64,000 bases of DNA from Cryptomeria japonica (GCF_030272615.1 NC_081408.1:66879546-66943545); one strand, 5' to 3'. Counted from the first letter of the stretch, positions 45,176 through 56,648 are shown. Translations and numbers: made by a program. The notes: generated by a model not told the origin, from the letters alone.

Positions 45176-45965
45176 TGTTGGAAAATGCACACTCCAATGA
45201 GAAATTGGAGGTGATTGAAGGTATTGTCATTGATGGAAACCTTATAATCATGTGATACTAGCAGGCACTGACACCGACAGATTCTACATTGGCACACAGT
45301 TCACCGGCACCGAAAAGGAAGATTACCGACACCATGGCCGACATGAATTTTGTTTAAATGCATTTTGTATTTAATTGTAAAAACATTTTGTAAGTTGACT
45401 TGGATGATTGTAATATGACTCATATAAGTATGAGATCATTGTAGATCATTTAAGAAGTAGATAGATGGAAGCATTATATGCAGACCTAATATGCGAATTA
45501 CAAGGCAGATATTGGATAAGGGTTTATGTATATTGTAGAGCTTAAACCAGTATTGAATTTGGCATAGTAGATACTGATCTGAAGCAGTACATGACATTCG
45601 ATTTGTATAATGCAATTTTGTAAGTTAGTGTGACTTCATTTTGTAACTGAGCAGTGATCTCTAGGCACTTGGCCTTCCTGCATGTGTAGGCCGCTATTGT
45701 AAATAGTAATATTCCCTTATTGGCCAGTAAGAAAATATTGTGGGTCACAAATCCCACTGAGGTTTTTCCCACACCGGGTTTCCTCATTAAAATATTGTTT
45801 TATGGTGCGTCTTTCATATTATGGTTGTTGTTCTTATCTACTATATTGATTTTGGTTTACCATTACATAGTTTTGAATTGATTTTCATGTTATAAGTTAA
45901 GAAAATACACTAACCAGTTAGATATTGATTCACCCCCACTCTTAGTATCTTTGGGAATCCTAAGA
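45176..45965 (+). repeat. 5' LTR of element E
   Basis: It carries the shared copia block CCCACTGAGGTTTTTCCC and GGGTTTCCTC (about 45750-45785), the GATTCACCCCCACTCTTAGT end and TTTGGGAATCCTAAGA. The last bases differ from the CCTAACA of the 3' LTR by one substitution. Confidence 0.93.
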
Positions 45966-45966
45966 A

Positions 45967-45979
45967 TTGGTATCAGAAC
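45967..45979 (+). promoter_or_regulatory. Primer-binding site of element E
   Basis: TTGGTATCAGAAC follows the 5' LTR and matches the initiator Met tRNA type with one change. Confidence 0.85.
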
Positions 45980-46008
45980 GTGGTCCTCTATTTTCAAAAG
46001 CCTAATAG

Positions 46009-47325
46009 CTTGAGGAAGATCTTGACATTGGTAGAGATGAAAAACTTGAGAAAGCAATTGGAATTGGGGAACAACAACAAAGTGAAGAATCAAATGATCC
46101 CCCAGACAGTGGGAAGACAGAAACCACAAATGTACATACTATTGCATCTACTAAGCCACTGACAACTATAGAAACTAGAAAACCAACTAAGTCATTGGTA
46201 GTAGACAGTGCAGAGGTGAATAAAGAGAAACCAACAGTGAATACTAAGGCTACATCAGAAAAACCGGTAGTAGAGAGCACAGAGAAACCCACTAAGGTAC
46301 AAGTTGATAAACCAGAACAAAACTAGTTAGAGTCATAGGTTCAAACCATGACAATGCCACCGATAACAGTTGAAAAGCCTAAAACTTTTCTAGTAGAAAT
46401 GCAAACACAAACTGACATACCAGAGGTCAAAACAAGGAAAGTTATTACTACAACCGGTAGCATGGAGATTGTGAAAATAGTTGGGCAAACATTTGGTACT
46501 TCAATGACAGAATTCAGACCAATGAATGAGATAGAGGTACTCTTGGACTCAATAAATAAAATAATTGAGTGTAATGCACAAGCCTAAAAGGCTACTGATG
46601 ACACAATTCCTATTCTTAAAAAGATAGCACCCATGTGCATTGTGGGAACTAAAGATTCTTTAGGTCAACTAGACACATTGTCTAAATACATCACTAGTAA
46701 CATTTTGATAGTTGATTGAATAAATGAAGACACATTCAAAGAGATGATGAATAAGGAGAAAGAAAAATTCTTTGAGGAAATAGTGAAGAAGAATAAGGAA
46801 CAAATGGAAACCTTATTACTGACACTAGGAGAAACAATTTTGGATTTCAAGAAACTATATAGAGATACCTACAAAACTGATATTTTGACAGAAGACATAG
46901 ATTTGGAGATCAAAAAAGAACAAGATGAAATTAACAATATTGTTGACAATCTAATCGGAACATCAGATCCATTTTTGGAAATTCAAAAGAACATTGCAGA
47001 TCTTGATGAGAAAATTGAGAAGTTAGAAAAAGATAAAGAAAAGATAAAGGTTAAGGAAAAGGATTTAAAATGCAAACTAGGTCCTAAACTAGATTACCTC
47101 ATTTCTTTGAGAAAATAAATTTATGATGCTCTGGTCCCCAGACTTAAGACACTGGAAGAGAAAATTCACACACTCACCAGTATAGTTCAGAGAATAGAAG
47201 AGGCATTAAAGGATAGCAAAAGGTTCAGCGATAGTCAAAATTTTGCATTGGCAGACATCTATCTAATTGTAACCCACCGATTACAAGGATCTAGGTAGGA
47301 AACACACTCCACTGATAGTGAATGA
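46009..47325 (+). pseudogene. Unrecognised coiled-coil protein frame of element E
   Basis: One frame of about 438 codons runs from near 46009 to a stop at 47323-47325 with about six internal stops (near 46324, 46336, 46585, 46717, 47116 and 47296) and no frameshift. The N-terminal third is Thr/Lys/Pro-rich (KPTKSLVVDSAEVNKEKPTV, SEKPVVESTEKPTKVQVDKP). The middle reads TGSMEIVKIVGQTFGTSMTE and KKIAPMCIVGTKDSLGQLDT. The C-terminal half is charged and heptad-like (EKEKFFEEIVKKNKEQMETL, IADLDEKIEKLEKDKEKIKV), a probable long coiled coil. It has no zinc knuckle, no DSG and no RT motif. No ATG is evident at the start. I do not recognise the family. Confidence 0.6.
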
Positions 47326-47504
47326 CAACCTTTGTCATTGATGTCAAAGGGGGAGTAGTAGAGAAGAAAAATTCAAATAACACAAGAGATCATCTCCTTA
47401 GGGCGAGCACACCTTTTTGATAACACAATTTTGGTAAGACAATTTTGGTGAATCATTTTTGGATATATAGTTTTAATATTTCTCATGAGTGTTGCCATCA
47501 ATGC

Positions 47505-47515
47505 CAAGGGGGAGA
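47505..47515 (+). promoter_or_regulatory. Polypurine tract of element E
   Basis: AAGGGGGAGA lies immediately before the 3' LTR, in the standard copia position. The preceding GCCATCAATGCC is also found before the polypurine tract of copia A. Confidence 0.8.
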
Positions 47516-47516
47516 T

Positions 47517-48310
47517 TGTAGGCAAATGTACACTCCAATGAGAAATTGTAGGTTATTGAAGGTATTGTCATTGATGGCAATGTTACAATCATGTGATACC
47601 AGCAGGCACTGACATTGACACCAGCAGATTCTACATTGGCACACAGTTCACTGGCATCGAAAAGGATGATTACCGACACCATGGCCGACAAGAATTTTGT
47701 TTAAATGTATTATGTATTTAATTTTAAAAGCCTTTTGTATAGAGACTTGGTAGATTTTAATATGACTCATATAAGTATGAGATCATTGTAGATCATTTAA
47801 GAAGTAGATAGATGGAAGGATTATATGTAGACCTAATATGCGAATTACAAGGTAGATATTGGATAAGGGTTTATATATTGTAGAGCTTAAACCAGTACTG
47901 AATCTGGCATAGTAGATGTTGATCTAAAGTATTACATGACATTGGATTTTTATAATCCAATTTTGTAAGTCAGTGTGACTTCATTTTGTAACTAAGCAGT
48001 GAGCTCTAGGAACTTGGCCTTCTTGCATGTGCAGGCCCATATTGTAAATAGTAATATTCGCTTATTGTCCAGTAAGAAAATATTGTGGGCCACAAATCCC
48101 ACTAAGGCTTTTCCCACACCGGGTTTCCTCATTAAAATATTGTGTTATGGTGTGTCTTTCATGTTGTGGTTGTTGTTCTTATCTATTGCATTAATTCTGG
48201 TTTACCGGTATGCAATTTTGAATTTCTTTTCATGTTATAACTTAAGAAAATAGAATAACCGGTTAGATAATGATTCACCCCCCCTCTCAGTATCTTTGGG
48301 AATCCTAACA
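47517..48310 (+). repeat. 3' LTR of element E
   Basis: Aligns end to end with 45176-45965 and ends TTTGGGAATCCTAACA, followed by the CTTCA duplication. Confidence 0.93.
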
Positions 48311-48315
48311 CTTCA

Positions 48316-48676
48316 ATATCTCATAATTTATTTTAAACTATATAACTTAGCAACTTTCACTTGAGTCTCACCTTCATAAAGGATCTCAAGCTTCTCTCAA
48401 ATCTCATGTGCGGTCAAGTTCCCTAACATTTGTCATTTCAAAATCAGTCAGGGAACTAAGTAATTCTTCCTTCACTTTGATGTTATATTTAGCTTCCTTA
48501 ACCTCATCAGGATTTGATGCTCCATTTTGAGGAACAACATTGGCATTCTTAGTAATCTTCCAATAATCTTCTCCAAGACATTTCAAATGCACCTCCATTT
48601 GTGTCTCCCATATAGTGTAGTTCCTTCCATCAAACCTCGATCTGTCCTTCTTGAAAATAATACCTTGAGCTTCCAT
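48316..48676 (-). pseudogene. Gag of copia D, N-terminal part
   Basis: The frame begins MEAQGIIFKKDRSRFDGRNY and continues with TIWETQMEVHLKCLGEDYWK, NPDEVKEAKYNIKVKEELLS and SLTDFEMTNV. FDGxNYxxWxxxMxxxL is the DUF4219/UBN2 opening of copia gag. The ATG at 48676 lies about 45 bases after the PBS. A stop at about 48404 and the insertion of E at 48311 break it. Confidence 0.85.
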
Positions 48677-48718
48677 TCTGGATGTTCTCTAGTGATTAAG
48701 CTTCTACTAGAGGATCTA

Positions 48719-48731
48719 GATTTGATACCAA
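48719..48731 (-). promoter_or_regulatory. Primer-binding site of copia D
   Basis: On the minus strand TTGGTATCAAATC follows the LTR end CTAACA by one base. It resembles the initiator Met tRNA site with two changes. Confidence 0.8.
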
Positions 48732-48732
48732 T

Positions 48733-51367
48733 TGTTAGCAGCAATCAAGAAGGAAGACTTAGAGGGGTGGGTGAATCAGTCTTCATCGGATCACAACAAA
48801 TTAAATTCCAAAACTTAAACTGATAAAATGAAGTAATAGATAGATAAGAAAATTAACAAAAAAACACATAACACCAAGATTTTGACATGGAAAACCCGGT
48901 TAAGGTAAAAACCATGGTGGGAACCTACCCACAGTAATATAATACTTTGTAGTAGTATGTGAAAATATTATTATGGAGAATGCACATGCATTTAGGAACA
49001 CTGCCTAGAGCTCACTGCTCAAAAGATATATGCCCAGAAGTTTATAACTCTCAAGGAAGTCTCACCTACTTACAATATGATTTGAACTACTATCCAGAAG
49101 GACTGAAATACAATGATAGCATATACAAATGCCTGATGGCAGTCCTAGTTAAGAACAGTTGTCTGCTCTGCAACACTAAACACACCTCAAAACTTCATGA
49201 ATGATATATCCTTGTTCATACATTTAACTCTCATTGACACTGCAAACACAATACCAACACCTAAATTACATAAGTATATCAATTATATATACAAATCATC
49301 AACCTTGATAACAAGGTCGCTAAACCCTCAACTCATAATTACAAAAAATACATTACATGACATAAAGATCGACCACCAGACTAATATTATAATTTACATT
49401 GCATAGAATGGACCTAATTCAAATTGCTAAATGATTACATCTACTAGAAATATCGCCAAGCTCAATGGTGCAAGAGCACCTCAGCACACAAGCATACCAG
49501 GAGGTCAAAAGTCATAATGTGAACAATTTGATTTTATTTGAGTCATTCATAATGTATTAAGGTCATTTGAGTCCATTGAATCATAATATGTAAGGCTAAA
49601 TGAGTCATTTTGTCCAAAGTTGCCCAAGTTGTGTATTGAGTCTTGATTGGGTTTATGAGGTCAAATTTGTGTAAAATTATCATGAAGGGGGAAAATGATG
49701 TAAATTGTGTTATTTGGTCCATTATAAGGTGTTAATAATTTCCATGTAATATCTTAACAAGTTTTGAGTGCAAACTCAAAGAGTTGTCAAGACAAAACCT
49801 AGATAGAGGAGGTGTCATTTGGTTGAAAGGTGGTTATTTAGTTAATTTTCAAAGGGAATTCGACCCAAGAGGCTGATTTATGTATTTAAGGATTGTAATC
49901 CATGAAAATGAAGAAATGGAAGGCATTGGGAAGCATTGAAATCAATTTGGTAACAAGTTCTTGGTTTTTCAATTTGTTATTTTGGTGTTTTAAAGGTTTT
50001 CCTCTGGTTTCCAGGCCTTGTACGGCCATGTACAGCCTGTAAAACCATGTATTAATAATTGGATAGTGTATAAAAATGAATAATCTTTCCATTTCTTTTT
50101 GTTTGAGTTTATTTCATGCAGATTTGAGAAAGTTATGGACGTTTTGGTGAAAACAGTTTGTAACTGCCAAAACCCTGCCTAGGGTTAACCAGTTTTGGGA
50201 AAAGCTTCATAACTTTTGATTTAACCGTTGGATCTGGCTATAACTTGGGGAAAAGTTGTTTATCTGACCTATCTACAATCTGACCTAAGAGATTGGATTT
50301 ATTTTTATATGTAAAAATTTATTAATGACTGTTCATCTACATTTTATTGTGAAATCAGTCTGGTAAAGGTAGGAGCAGTCCTGTTGCAGCATTTGATATG
50401 GCCAAATTAAGAATAATGATGAAGAAAGGATATATTTTTTGGAAAGGTCTCTGAACCCTCTTTCAATTTATTTTTATCTCACTTAATTTGGTTAAGAATT
50501 GAAGAAGTTGTGGTTATTTTTTGTGAAAACAGTTTTTAAGGATGAAACCTTGAACTAGGGTACTCCATGGGAATAAAGAATTTGTTGTCTCATGTTTTGG
50601 TGAATTTTATGATCTAAAATATTGAATTAAGGTTTTTAGGGATGGAATATAACCTTTTAAAGTGGTTTGGGGTTGATTGGTGGCATATGGTGGAAGTATT
50701 TGATAGACAACCCTTGTGTAAAGATTATATTGTGATTGCATTGTAGAATGGATGAATACCATTTGCATTGCCACTTAATGATTGTAATGATGATTGGATC
50801 AGTAAGATCCTTGGTTGTGAGTTTATTTTCCATGATTCTCTGCATCACTCAATCACAACATGCTACACCACCAGAAACATTGGATAATACACAAATCATC
50901 ACCGGTTCATAGAAATCACCAAAAACTCTCACAATGATCAATGTCCATCGCTAAAACAAATAGGATATGACTAGGAAACACTATCAAGCACATTATAATC
51001 ATTTGAAACATTTACACCAATACCTCTTTTAAAATCTTCATTAGTCAACATCTCAAATCTCAAGAACATAATCAATCAACAGTCGTCACAAGGAAAGATA
51101 ACTTGAAAAGTAAAAAATCATGAACCATCTAACATAAAGATACACAAGATCATCCCAAAAAATAATCCAAAGTCTCAACACAAGATCTAATAACATCGGA
51201 ATATACCAGAGGAAATATTGGATTCTGCAAAACAGTGATCAGCACAACCAAAGTACAAAACTAGACCAAAAACTCTTCCCAAACTCACCAGAATAACTCA
51301 CAATAATATGTTGACATCAATGACAAGAACATATCCTAGAAGTAGCAACGAACCACCAAATATAACA
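48733..51367 (-). repeat. LTR of copia D, split by solo LTR F
   Basis: The LTR occupies 48733-49465 and 50853-51367, about 1.25 kb once the insert is removed. The minus strand starts TGTTATATTTGGTGG and ends CTTGATTGCTGCTAACA. It includes the conserved block near 48883-48932 seen from the other strand (AAAACCCGGTTAAGG, ACCATGGTGGG). Confidence 0.8.
49466..50847 (+). mobile_element. Solo LTR F, same family as the protease-only element
   Basis: It starts TGGTGCAAGAGCACCTC and ends GATTCTCTGCATCA, matching the start (TGGTGCAGGAGCACCC) and end (GATGCTCTGCATCA) of the 11774/15014 LTRs. In between it shares phrases such as GAGTCATTTTGT. A perfect CTCAA duplication lies at 49461-49465 and 50848-50852. 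At 1,382 bp it is shorter and diverged, so it is a related but older or different subfamily copy. Confidence 0.9.
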
Positions 51368-51375
51368 ATCTCCCC

Positions 51376-53580
51376 AATAATCCAACAAATACATAATTCT
51401 CTCATAAATTCTCTCATGCCAAAGGTTCAATCTCTTGCCTCATTTTTTGACTTCAGGCCCATTTCCCTATGTAATACTATCTGCACTATCTTTACATGGG
51501 CCATTTCCTTAAGATTCGCTAAGGTGATATCTAAATTTAACTCAGAGGAGCAAGGGGGTTTTGTACCTGAAAAATAAATTTCTGAGTGGGCTCTTATTGC
51601 ACATGAAATACTTCATTTAATTCATCAAGTTAAATCAAATTCAGTGATCCTTAAACTAGATATGATGAAAGCCTACAATAGGGTTAGCTAGAAATTTTTG
51701 GAATAGGCAATGCTTGGATTTGGGCTCTCTAAAATCTAGAGAAAATGGATTATATCATGTATCTCAAGAGCTAAACTTTTAGAAAGTATGAATGGGATTT
51801 CATGTGGCTTCTTCTCCTCCACCCAGGGTATAAGAAAGGTGATCCCTTATCTCCCTTCCTATTCATTAATTTAGCAAAATATTTAAGTAGATAAATATTT
51901 ACCCATCACCTATAGAGGCTATGGAAGGGCATTGCCAACATGTATTTATAGCATCCACTCATATATTATTTGTTTATGACACATTAGTTTTTTGAGATGC
52001 TTCATTGAAGGAAGCTAAGATATAACAAGCATGTTGTCAACACATATTATGCCATATCTAGGCAGTAGAACAATGCCTCCAAATATAATGTATTCTTTTC
52101 AAATTGTTCCACTCTTCTCTTAGACAAGATTGATAACTTCCTAGGCTTCAAACTAGATACCTATCCTTGTAAATAATTAGGCATCCCACTATTTGTGGAG
52201 AAAAATAAGAGTATTTTTTGGGTCAACATCTCTATCTCCATCCATAATATAATCTCCTCATGTAAAAAATCTTGGATCTCATTGGTTGGTCATATTCTCA
52301 TGATTAAGTCTTCTCTAACCATAATTTCAAAATACATAATGTAAGTGCTACCTATGCCAAAAGGTATTTTAAATTTAGTTGAATCTTCCATCCAACACTT
52401 TCGCTAGAAAATTCCTAAAGAGAAAAAGGATAAGATGAATCTTCTTGCATGGGATAAATGTTGTATATGTAAGAATTCTAGTGGGGCAAGTATCCATAGT
52501 CTCCCTTTTATAAACTTGGTGCTTTATACAAAACTGGTCTGGAAACTATTTTTTATAACAACTTCAAATGGGCTTCTATCATTACATATAATGACTTAGA
52601 CTCCTCAATCCTAGGAAGGATTTTCACATCTTTAGACCTTCCTCAAGGCTTCCAATTGTAGAATTTCTTGGCAGTTGTAAGAAAATCCTCCCCCTCACCT
52701 CTATTGGGAAATGCATGATTGCAAAAAGGCTTTATTTTAGGAGGATTATTTGAATAGATATCTCCCTCTTATAAATTGGGATAATCATTTAGATATTAAA
52801 AGGCTTTTAAAGACCTCTTGGGGAGTAAAAGCATATGATTACTTCATGGTTTCAAATCACTAGGATATTTCAGTAGCGGAATGAAAAGACGTTTCCTAAC
52901 TAGATGTCACCTCAAAACTGGAAAACTATCTTAGCCAAGATTCTTAGCCGGAGGTATATTTATATTATATTGGAGTAGGATAAAATCATGTGGAATCAAT
53001 CCAATTTAGGATAATATTTAGTAAAGGAAGGATATGAAGCTCTTTATTATTAGGATGTTTATCATTTTGTTGGATAGATGCAAGTTTTCTAAAGCTAACA
53101 ACTTTTTATTGGATTTCTATCAAAGAAAGAATCCTAACTAGTGAGAGAGTCCATCACCTTGGTCCCTCTTTGGCTTTCAATTGTATATTATGTGAAAAGG
53201 AAATGGAATATATGAACCACTTGCTTCTCAATTGTGAATTTTCTAATAAATGTTGAATATGGATTCTTAGCAAGCTTAATTAGTTTGGTCACCATCAATC
53301 CAACCTATCTCTATTATTTTAAGCTTCACCAGTTTTTGCTATAATTTGGGAATTGGCTCTAACTATAATCATTTGGAAAATATGTAGGAAAGAAATTTGG
53401 GGATAATTAGGAATGAGAACAACTCATGTAAGCATGTTATAAATAATATTGAAAGCTCCATTTTAGAAGTAGTAAATGCCTATACCTGTGAAAAGTAAGA
53501 GGCTAGACTCATGCTTTAAATCATAGGATGACTTGGTCCTTAATGAATGGCAAGGAATTTTCTTGAAGAATGTGCAAAGA
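51376..53580 (+). mobile_element. LINE (non-LTR retrotransposon) remnant
   Basis: The plus strand reads LMPKVQSLASFFDFRPISLC, NTICTIFTWAISLRFAKVIS and KFNSEEQGGFVPEK (51415-51577), then HEILHLIHQVKSNSVILKLD, MMKAYNRVS, MNGISCGFFSSTQGIRK, GDPLSPFLFI and SHxLFVYDTLVF, where FADD is now FVYD. Near 53090-53300 the zinc-binding RT-associated part reads ILTSERVHHLGPSLAFNCIL, CEKEMEYMNHLLLNCEFSNK. Frameshifts and stops are frequent. The 5' endonuclease part is absent, cut at or near the copia D LTR. I see no poly(A) tail. Confidence 0.9.
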
Positions 53581-53699
53581 TTTTTATGATTTCTAACAGT
53601 CAAGAATAAACCGACTTGTTTGTAATCTCTATGAGAGAATTAAGTTTTTATTGTGTTATCAACCTAATTGATTTGTATTTAAGGTCGATTAAGTTGTTT

Positions 53700-54535
53700 G
53701 TACGAGTGTTTGCAAAGTGTTGGCTGAAACCAATTGAGTGTGTGATTTCCTAACCAAAGAATGGATCTGCAGTTTGTGTAAAAGTAGATTGAAGCTTAAA
53801 AGGATCTGATCAAGCACATGTAGAGCTATTTAGACAAATCAAGGAAACATGTTGTTTTCTAACAATTACAACAAAAATTGAAATCCCCTAACCAAGTAAG
53901 CTCTAACAAGCTTGGTTACTTCTTAAATCCTCTAAAAAGGTGGTCCATTAGCTTAGATTCTCAAACCCTCTACCGAGGTTACTCCTAAAGGGCTATTTTC
54001 TTTTTCATCAAGGCATTTTTATAAATCCCTTAACTGGGTGACTCCTAACAGGATCAGTTCTTAATAGGACTTATTGTAAAAGCTTTAACAAGCTTGGCTC
54101 CTAACATGGACAACTTAAAAAGAGTTCAGATAGCTATCCTTGTGAGTATCATCTCATCATGGTTTTTACCTATTTGGGTTTTCCATGTATAAACATTTGT
54201 GTCAAGTGGTGAATATTTTTGTGGTTATGATCTTATGTTGATTTGATTGACTACTTAACTATTATGATAAGGAATGATAACTGGAAGCATTGAGATATTG
54301 AATATGTTGAAATATGATTAAGCATTTTGATGTTTACAATATTGAAGTTGTTTATTGTTAAGTTGTTATAACAGTTAACTGATTGATGTTGAGCATTGAT
54401 CTTGATAGTGAAATTTTACTTTGTGAGTTTGAATTTGAGATTGGGAAGTTTGTATTAGTTTTTTAGTATACTAATTCAGTTGTGCCCTCTGACTATTCTA
54501 CTAGATATTTATTCTTTCATCATACTATCAGACTT
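53700..54535 (+). mobile_element. Diverged copia solo LTR
   Basis: It resembles the second half of the copia A LTR: repeated short motifs (ATCCCTTAACTGGGTGACTC, ACAAGCTTGGCTCCTAACAT), AAAAAGAGTTCAGATAGCTA and a degenerate conserved block (TCATCATGGTTTTTACC, TTGGGTTTTCCATG at 54145-54190). It ends GTATACTAATTCAGTTGTGC. No PBS or coding follows. The left boundary is uncertain, and no duplication was found. Confidence 0.6.
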
Positions 54536-54559
54536 ATCAACCCTTAGAATCAACTTCTT

Positions 54560-55640
54560 TCTTGGCCTCTGCACCACCTTGTCCGTAGTCTGCCCTGGAG
54601 AAAGGGGTAGGATAGGGGCATGGTGCCCTTTTCCTCCTAGGAAAAGGATGTGGTGCCCCTATCCCTACCCTATTTTAGTGTAGGACCTTTCCTAGAGCAT
54701 ATATTGTGTGTTGTGTAGTGAGAGGGAAACTCCCCTGATGTCAGCCTAGGAAGAAAATCAAATTTAGTAACATGTACTTAAGGGTCATTTGTCCTCTCAT
54801 TTGCATAAGTTCAATAAGATGAAATTTTAATAAGGTCAAGTTGCATAAGAGATCGAGCATTCAAGCATTCTTTTCCAGCATTAAGCATACTCAAGTCTCT
54901 CTTCAAGGCTAGGTATTGCACTCAAGTGAAGGATTCAACCATTGAAGAGGATATTGATTCCAACATTCAATTCCACACAATAATTTTTATCAACATTGCT
55001 ATCACAACCTCCCTTGAGGTGATTTACAATTTTGTCTTTCATTTACAACTCTACTTGCAAGTACATTCTTTCATTACTTGGTTAATTCCAAAACTAGGGT
55101 TTGACCTAAAGCAAACCCCCAATCCCAACCCATTTTCATCTATTTTCTATGTGTAGGTTGCAAGTGTACAACTATACTTTTGGATTTAGGCTCCATTTGC
55201 AGAGGTGGAAAAACCCTTTTCATTTCGCAGATTTTTCAGAGTACCATGTACATTCCCACCACGGTCTAGGTAGGTTTTCCTCAAATTCACAGGGAAACTT
55301 TATCTTGATATATTACTACCAGATCTAGGTACATAGATTCATCCCATGTTCCAATCTTAAGTTATAATAAGTTATTTGTCACTTTTACAATACATAATTC
55401 AATCAATTCCTTTCCATTTTAAATAAGGAAGAGGGGATCAACTTACCATTCTCACTTCACTCAGAATTCCATCTTCTTCTGTGGAGAGTTGAATCTAGTG
55501 AATTCTCCTCTCCTCTTCCAATGTAACTAGGTGAAAAGTGTTTGAAGGAAAATCCGTAGTGAAACTCTCTTCTCTCCTTAGAGGGAAAGGGTAGTTTTCC
55601 TCTTGATCTCTCATTCACATTTCACCACATTACATGTTCA
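54560..55640 (+). repeat. Left arm of a roughly 1.1 kb inverted repeat
   Basis: Matches the inverse complement of about 62690-63720. Shared runs include AAGGCTAGGT, CTCAACCATTGAAGAGGA (one change), CCAACATTCAATTCCACACA, TGAGGTGATTTACA, TTGGTTAATTCCAAAACT, CCCCCAATCCCAACCCATTT, TCTATGTGTAGGTTG and GAGGTGGAAAAACCCTTTTC plus ATTTCG. Also GGTGCCCCTATCC and TAGGACCTTTCCT near the outer end. The arm has a roughly 70-bp insertion near 55500 relative to the other arm. Confidence 0.85.
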
Positions 55641-56321
55641 CACAATGTTATGGAGGCCTTTGGTCTAGTTCATGGTTTACATTTAGCACTCCTTCTTGGA
55701 ATCTCAAAATTGATTATAGAAGGGGATTGAATTAATATTATATCTAGAGTGGTAAAAACTGAAACTTAATTGGAAATTTTGTTATGTCCTTCAAGAAGCT
55801 TAGTTTAACCTTTAGAAGTTTTACAAGTTTACCATCAAAAACTACTTCAAAGAAGTGAATGGGCTGGCAGATTCCTTAGAAAACAAAGGATGCCTAGTTG
55901 AGAAAGGGAAGGTTGGTTCAATCAAGCCTAGGTCCAAGTGGATGGGGTACTAGCCCCTATTGATCTAGTAGATACCACTTGTTTATAGTCTGATACATGT
56001 TGATCTCTTGTAGTTAATTTGTACATGGTGGAGCTTTTCATTGCATTCCACTTGACTTGGCATGCCCCTAAATTGGAGATTTGGAAGTACACACCAATGT
56101 ACAGAGCTTCATTAGTGGTTGTTAGGCCATTTATGCTTGGTCATCCCTACTTACCTTATTATTTTATTGCGACAATAATCATGCACAATAAATGTTTTAT
56201 TATCTCTAGGTGTCATGCTTGAGAGGGTACTTGTACTATCCCAAAATTATACCCAAATAGTAAATTCCCAAATTCTACCTTAGATCACAATTCCTAATTG
56301 AAACAAGGTAGGGTTTACAAG
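55641..56321. other. Unassigned loop sequence left of copia C
   Basis: No gene is recognisable. A readable patch near 55840-55960 (for example NGLADSLENKGCL-like and VEKGKVGS) is too weak to assign. It ends in the ACAAG (56317-56321) that copia C duplicated. Confidence 0.4.
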
Positions 56322-56636
56322 TGTTAGAGTAATTGGGTCTTACTTGATTAATTAAACATTTGTTTAATTATTTAAGTTCGCTTCATCTCTTTTATACTTA
56401 AGCTAACATTAGGTGCATAATAATTCATTATTTTATTAATTATTATGTGCAAGCTCAAGTTTTCCCTTTTAGGGTTTCTTTACCTATTAGAGGTTAATTT
56501 TCTTTTCTTTGTATTATTATCATATTACACATTTTGGTTTTTCATTATTGCTTCCTTGCTTCTCCTTGTAACAGGTTTATTTCAACTTGCAGAGATCATT
56601 TGGGCTCCTATGGTATTGTATTTCTCAACTCTCACA
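56322..56636 (+). repeat. 5' LTR of copia C (315 bp)
   Basis: It starts TGTTAGAGTAATTGGGTC and ends TTTCTCAACTCTCACA. It lacks about 50 bp present in the 3' copy. The missing part lies between two copies of TTTGGT, so it was probably lost by recombination between them. Confidence 0.93.
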
Positions 56637-56648
56637 TGGTATCAGAGC
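56637..56648 (+). promoter_or_regulatory. Primer-binding site of copia C
   Basis: TGGTATCAGAGC abuts the LTR end and matches the initiator Met tRNA type exactly. Confidence 0.92.

Larger units (their letters stand above)
45176..48310 (+). mobile_element. Non-autonomous copia-type element E with an unrecognised reading frame
   Basis: Direct LTRs lie at 45176-45965 (790 bp, TGTTGGAAAATGCACACTCC to CCTAAGA) and 47517-48310 (794 bp, TGTAGGCAAATGTACACTCC to CCTAACA). The target duplication is CTTCA at 45171-45175 and 48311-48315. A PBS and a polypurine tract are in place. The 1.55 kb interior has no gag, protease, RT or integrase, only one long, stop-bearing frame. It sits in antisense orientation inside copia D gag. 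Confidence 0.95.
44254..51367 (-). mobile_element. Copia relic D: gag plus LTR, split by two later insertions
   Basis: On the minus strand an LTR starts TGTTATATTTGGTGG at 51367 and ends GCTGCTAACA at 48733, with a solo LTR (49466-50847) inside it. A PBS (48731-48719) and gag follow. Gag is split by element E (45176-48310). At about 44580 gag runs directly into a piece that matches the LTR interior (44254-44580 versus 49131-49446). So pol, the rest of the 3' LTR and both outer junctions have been lost by deletion. Confidence 0.75.
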
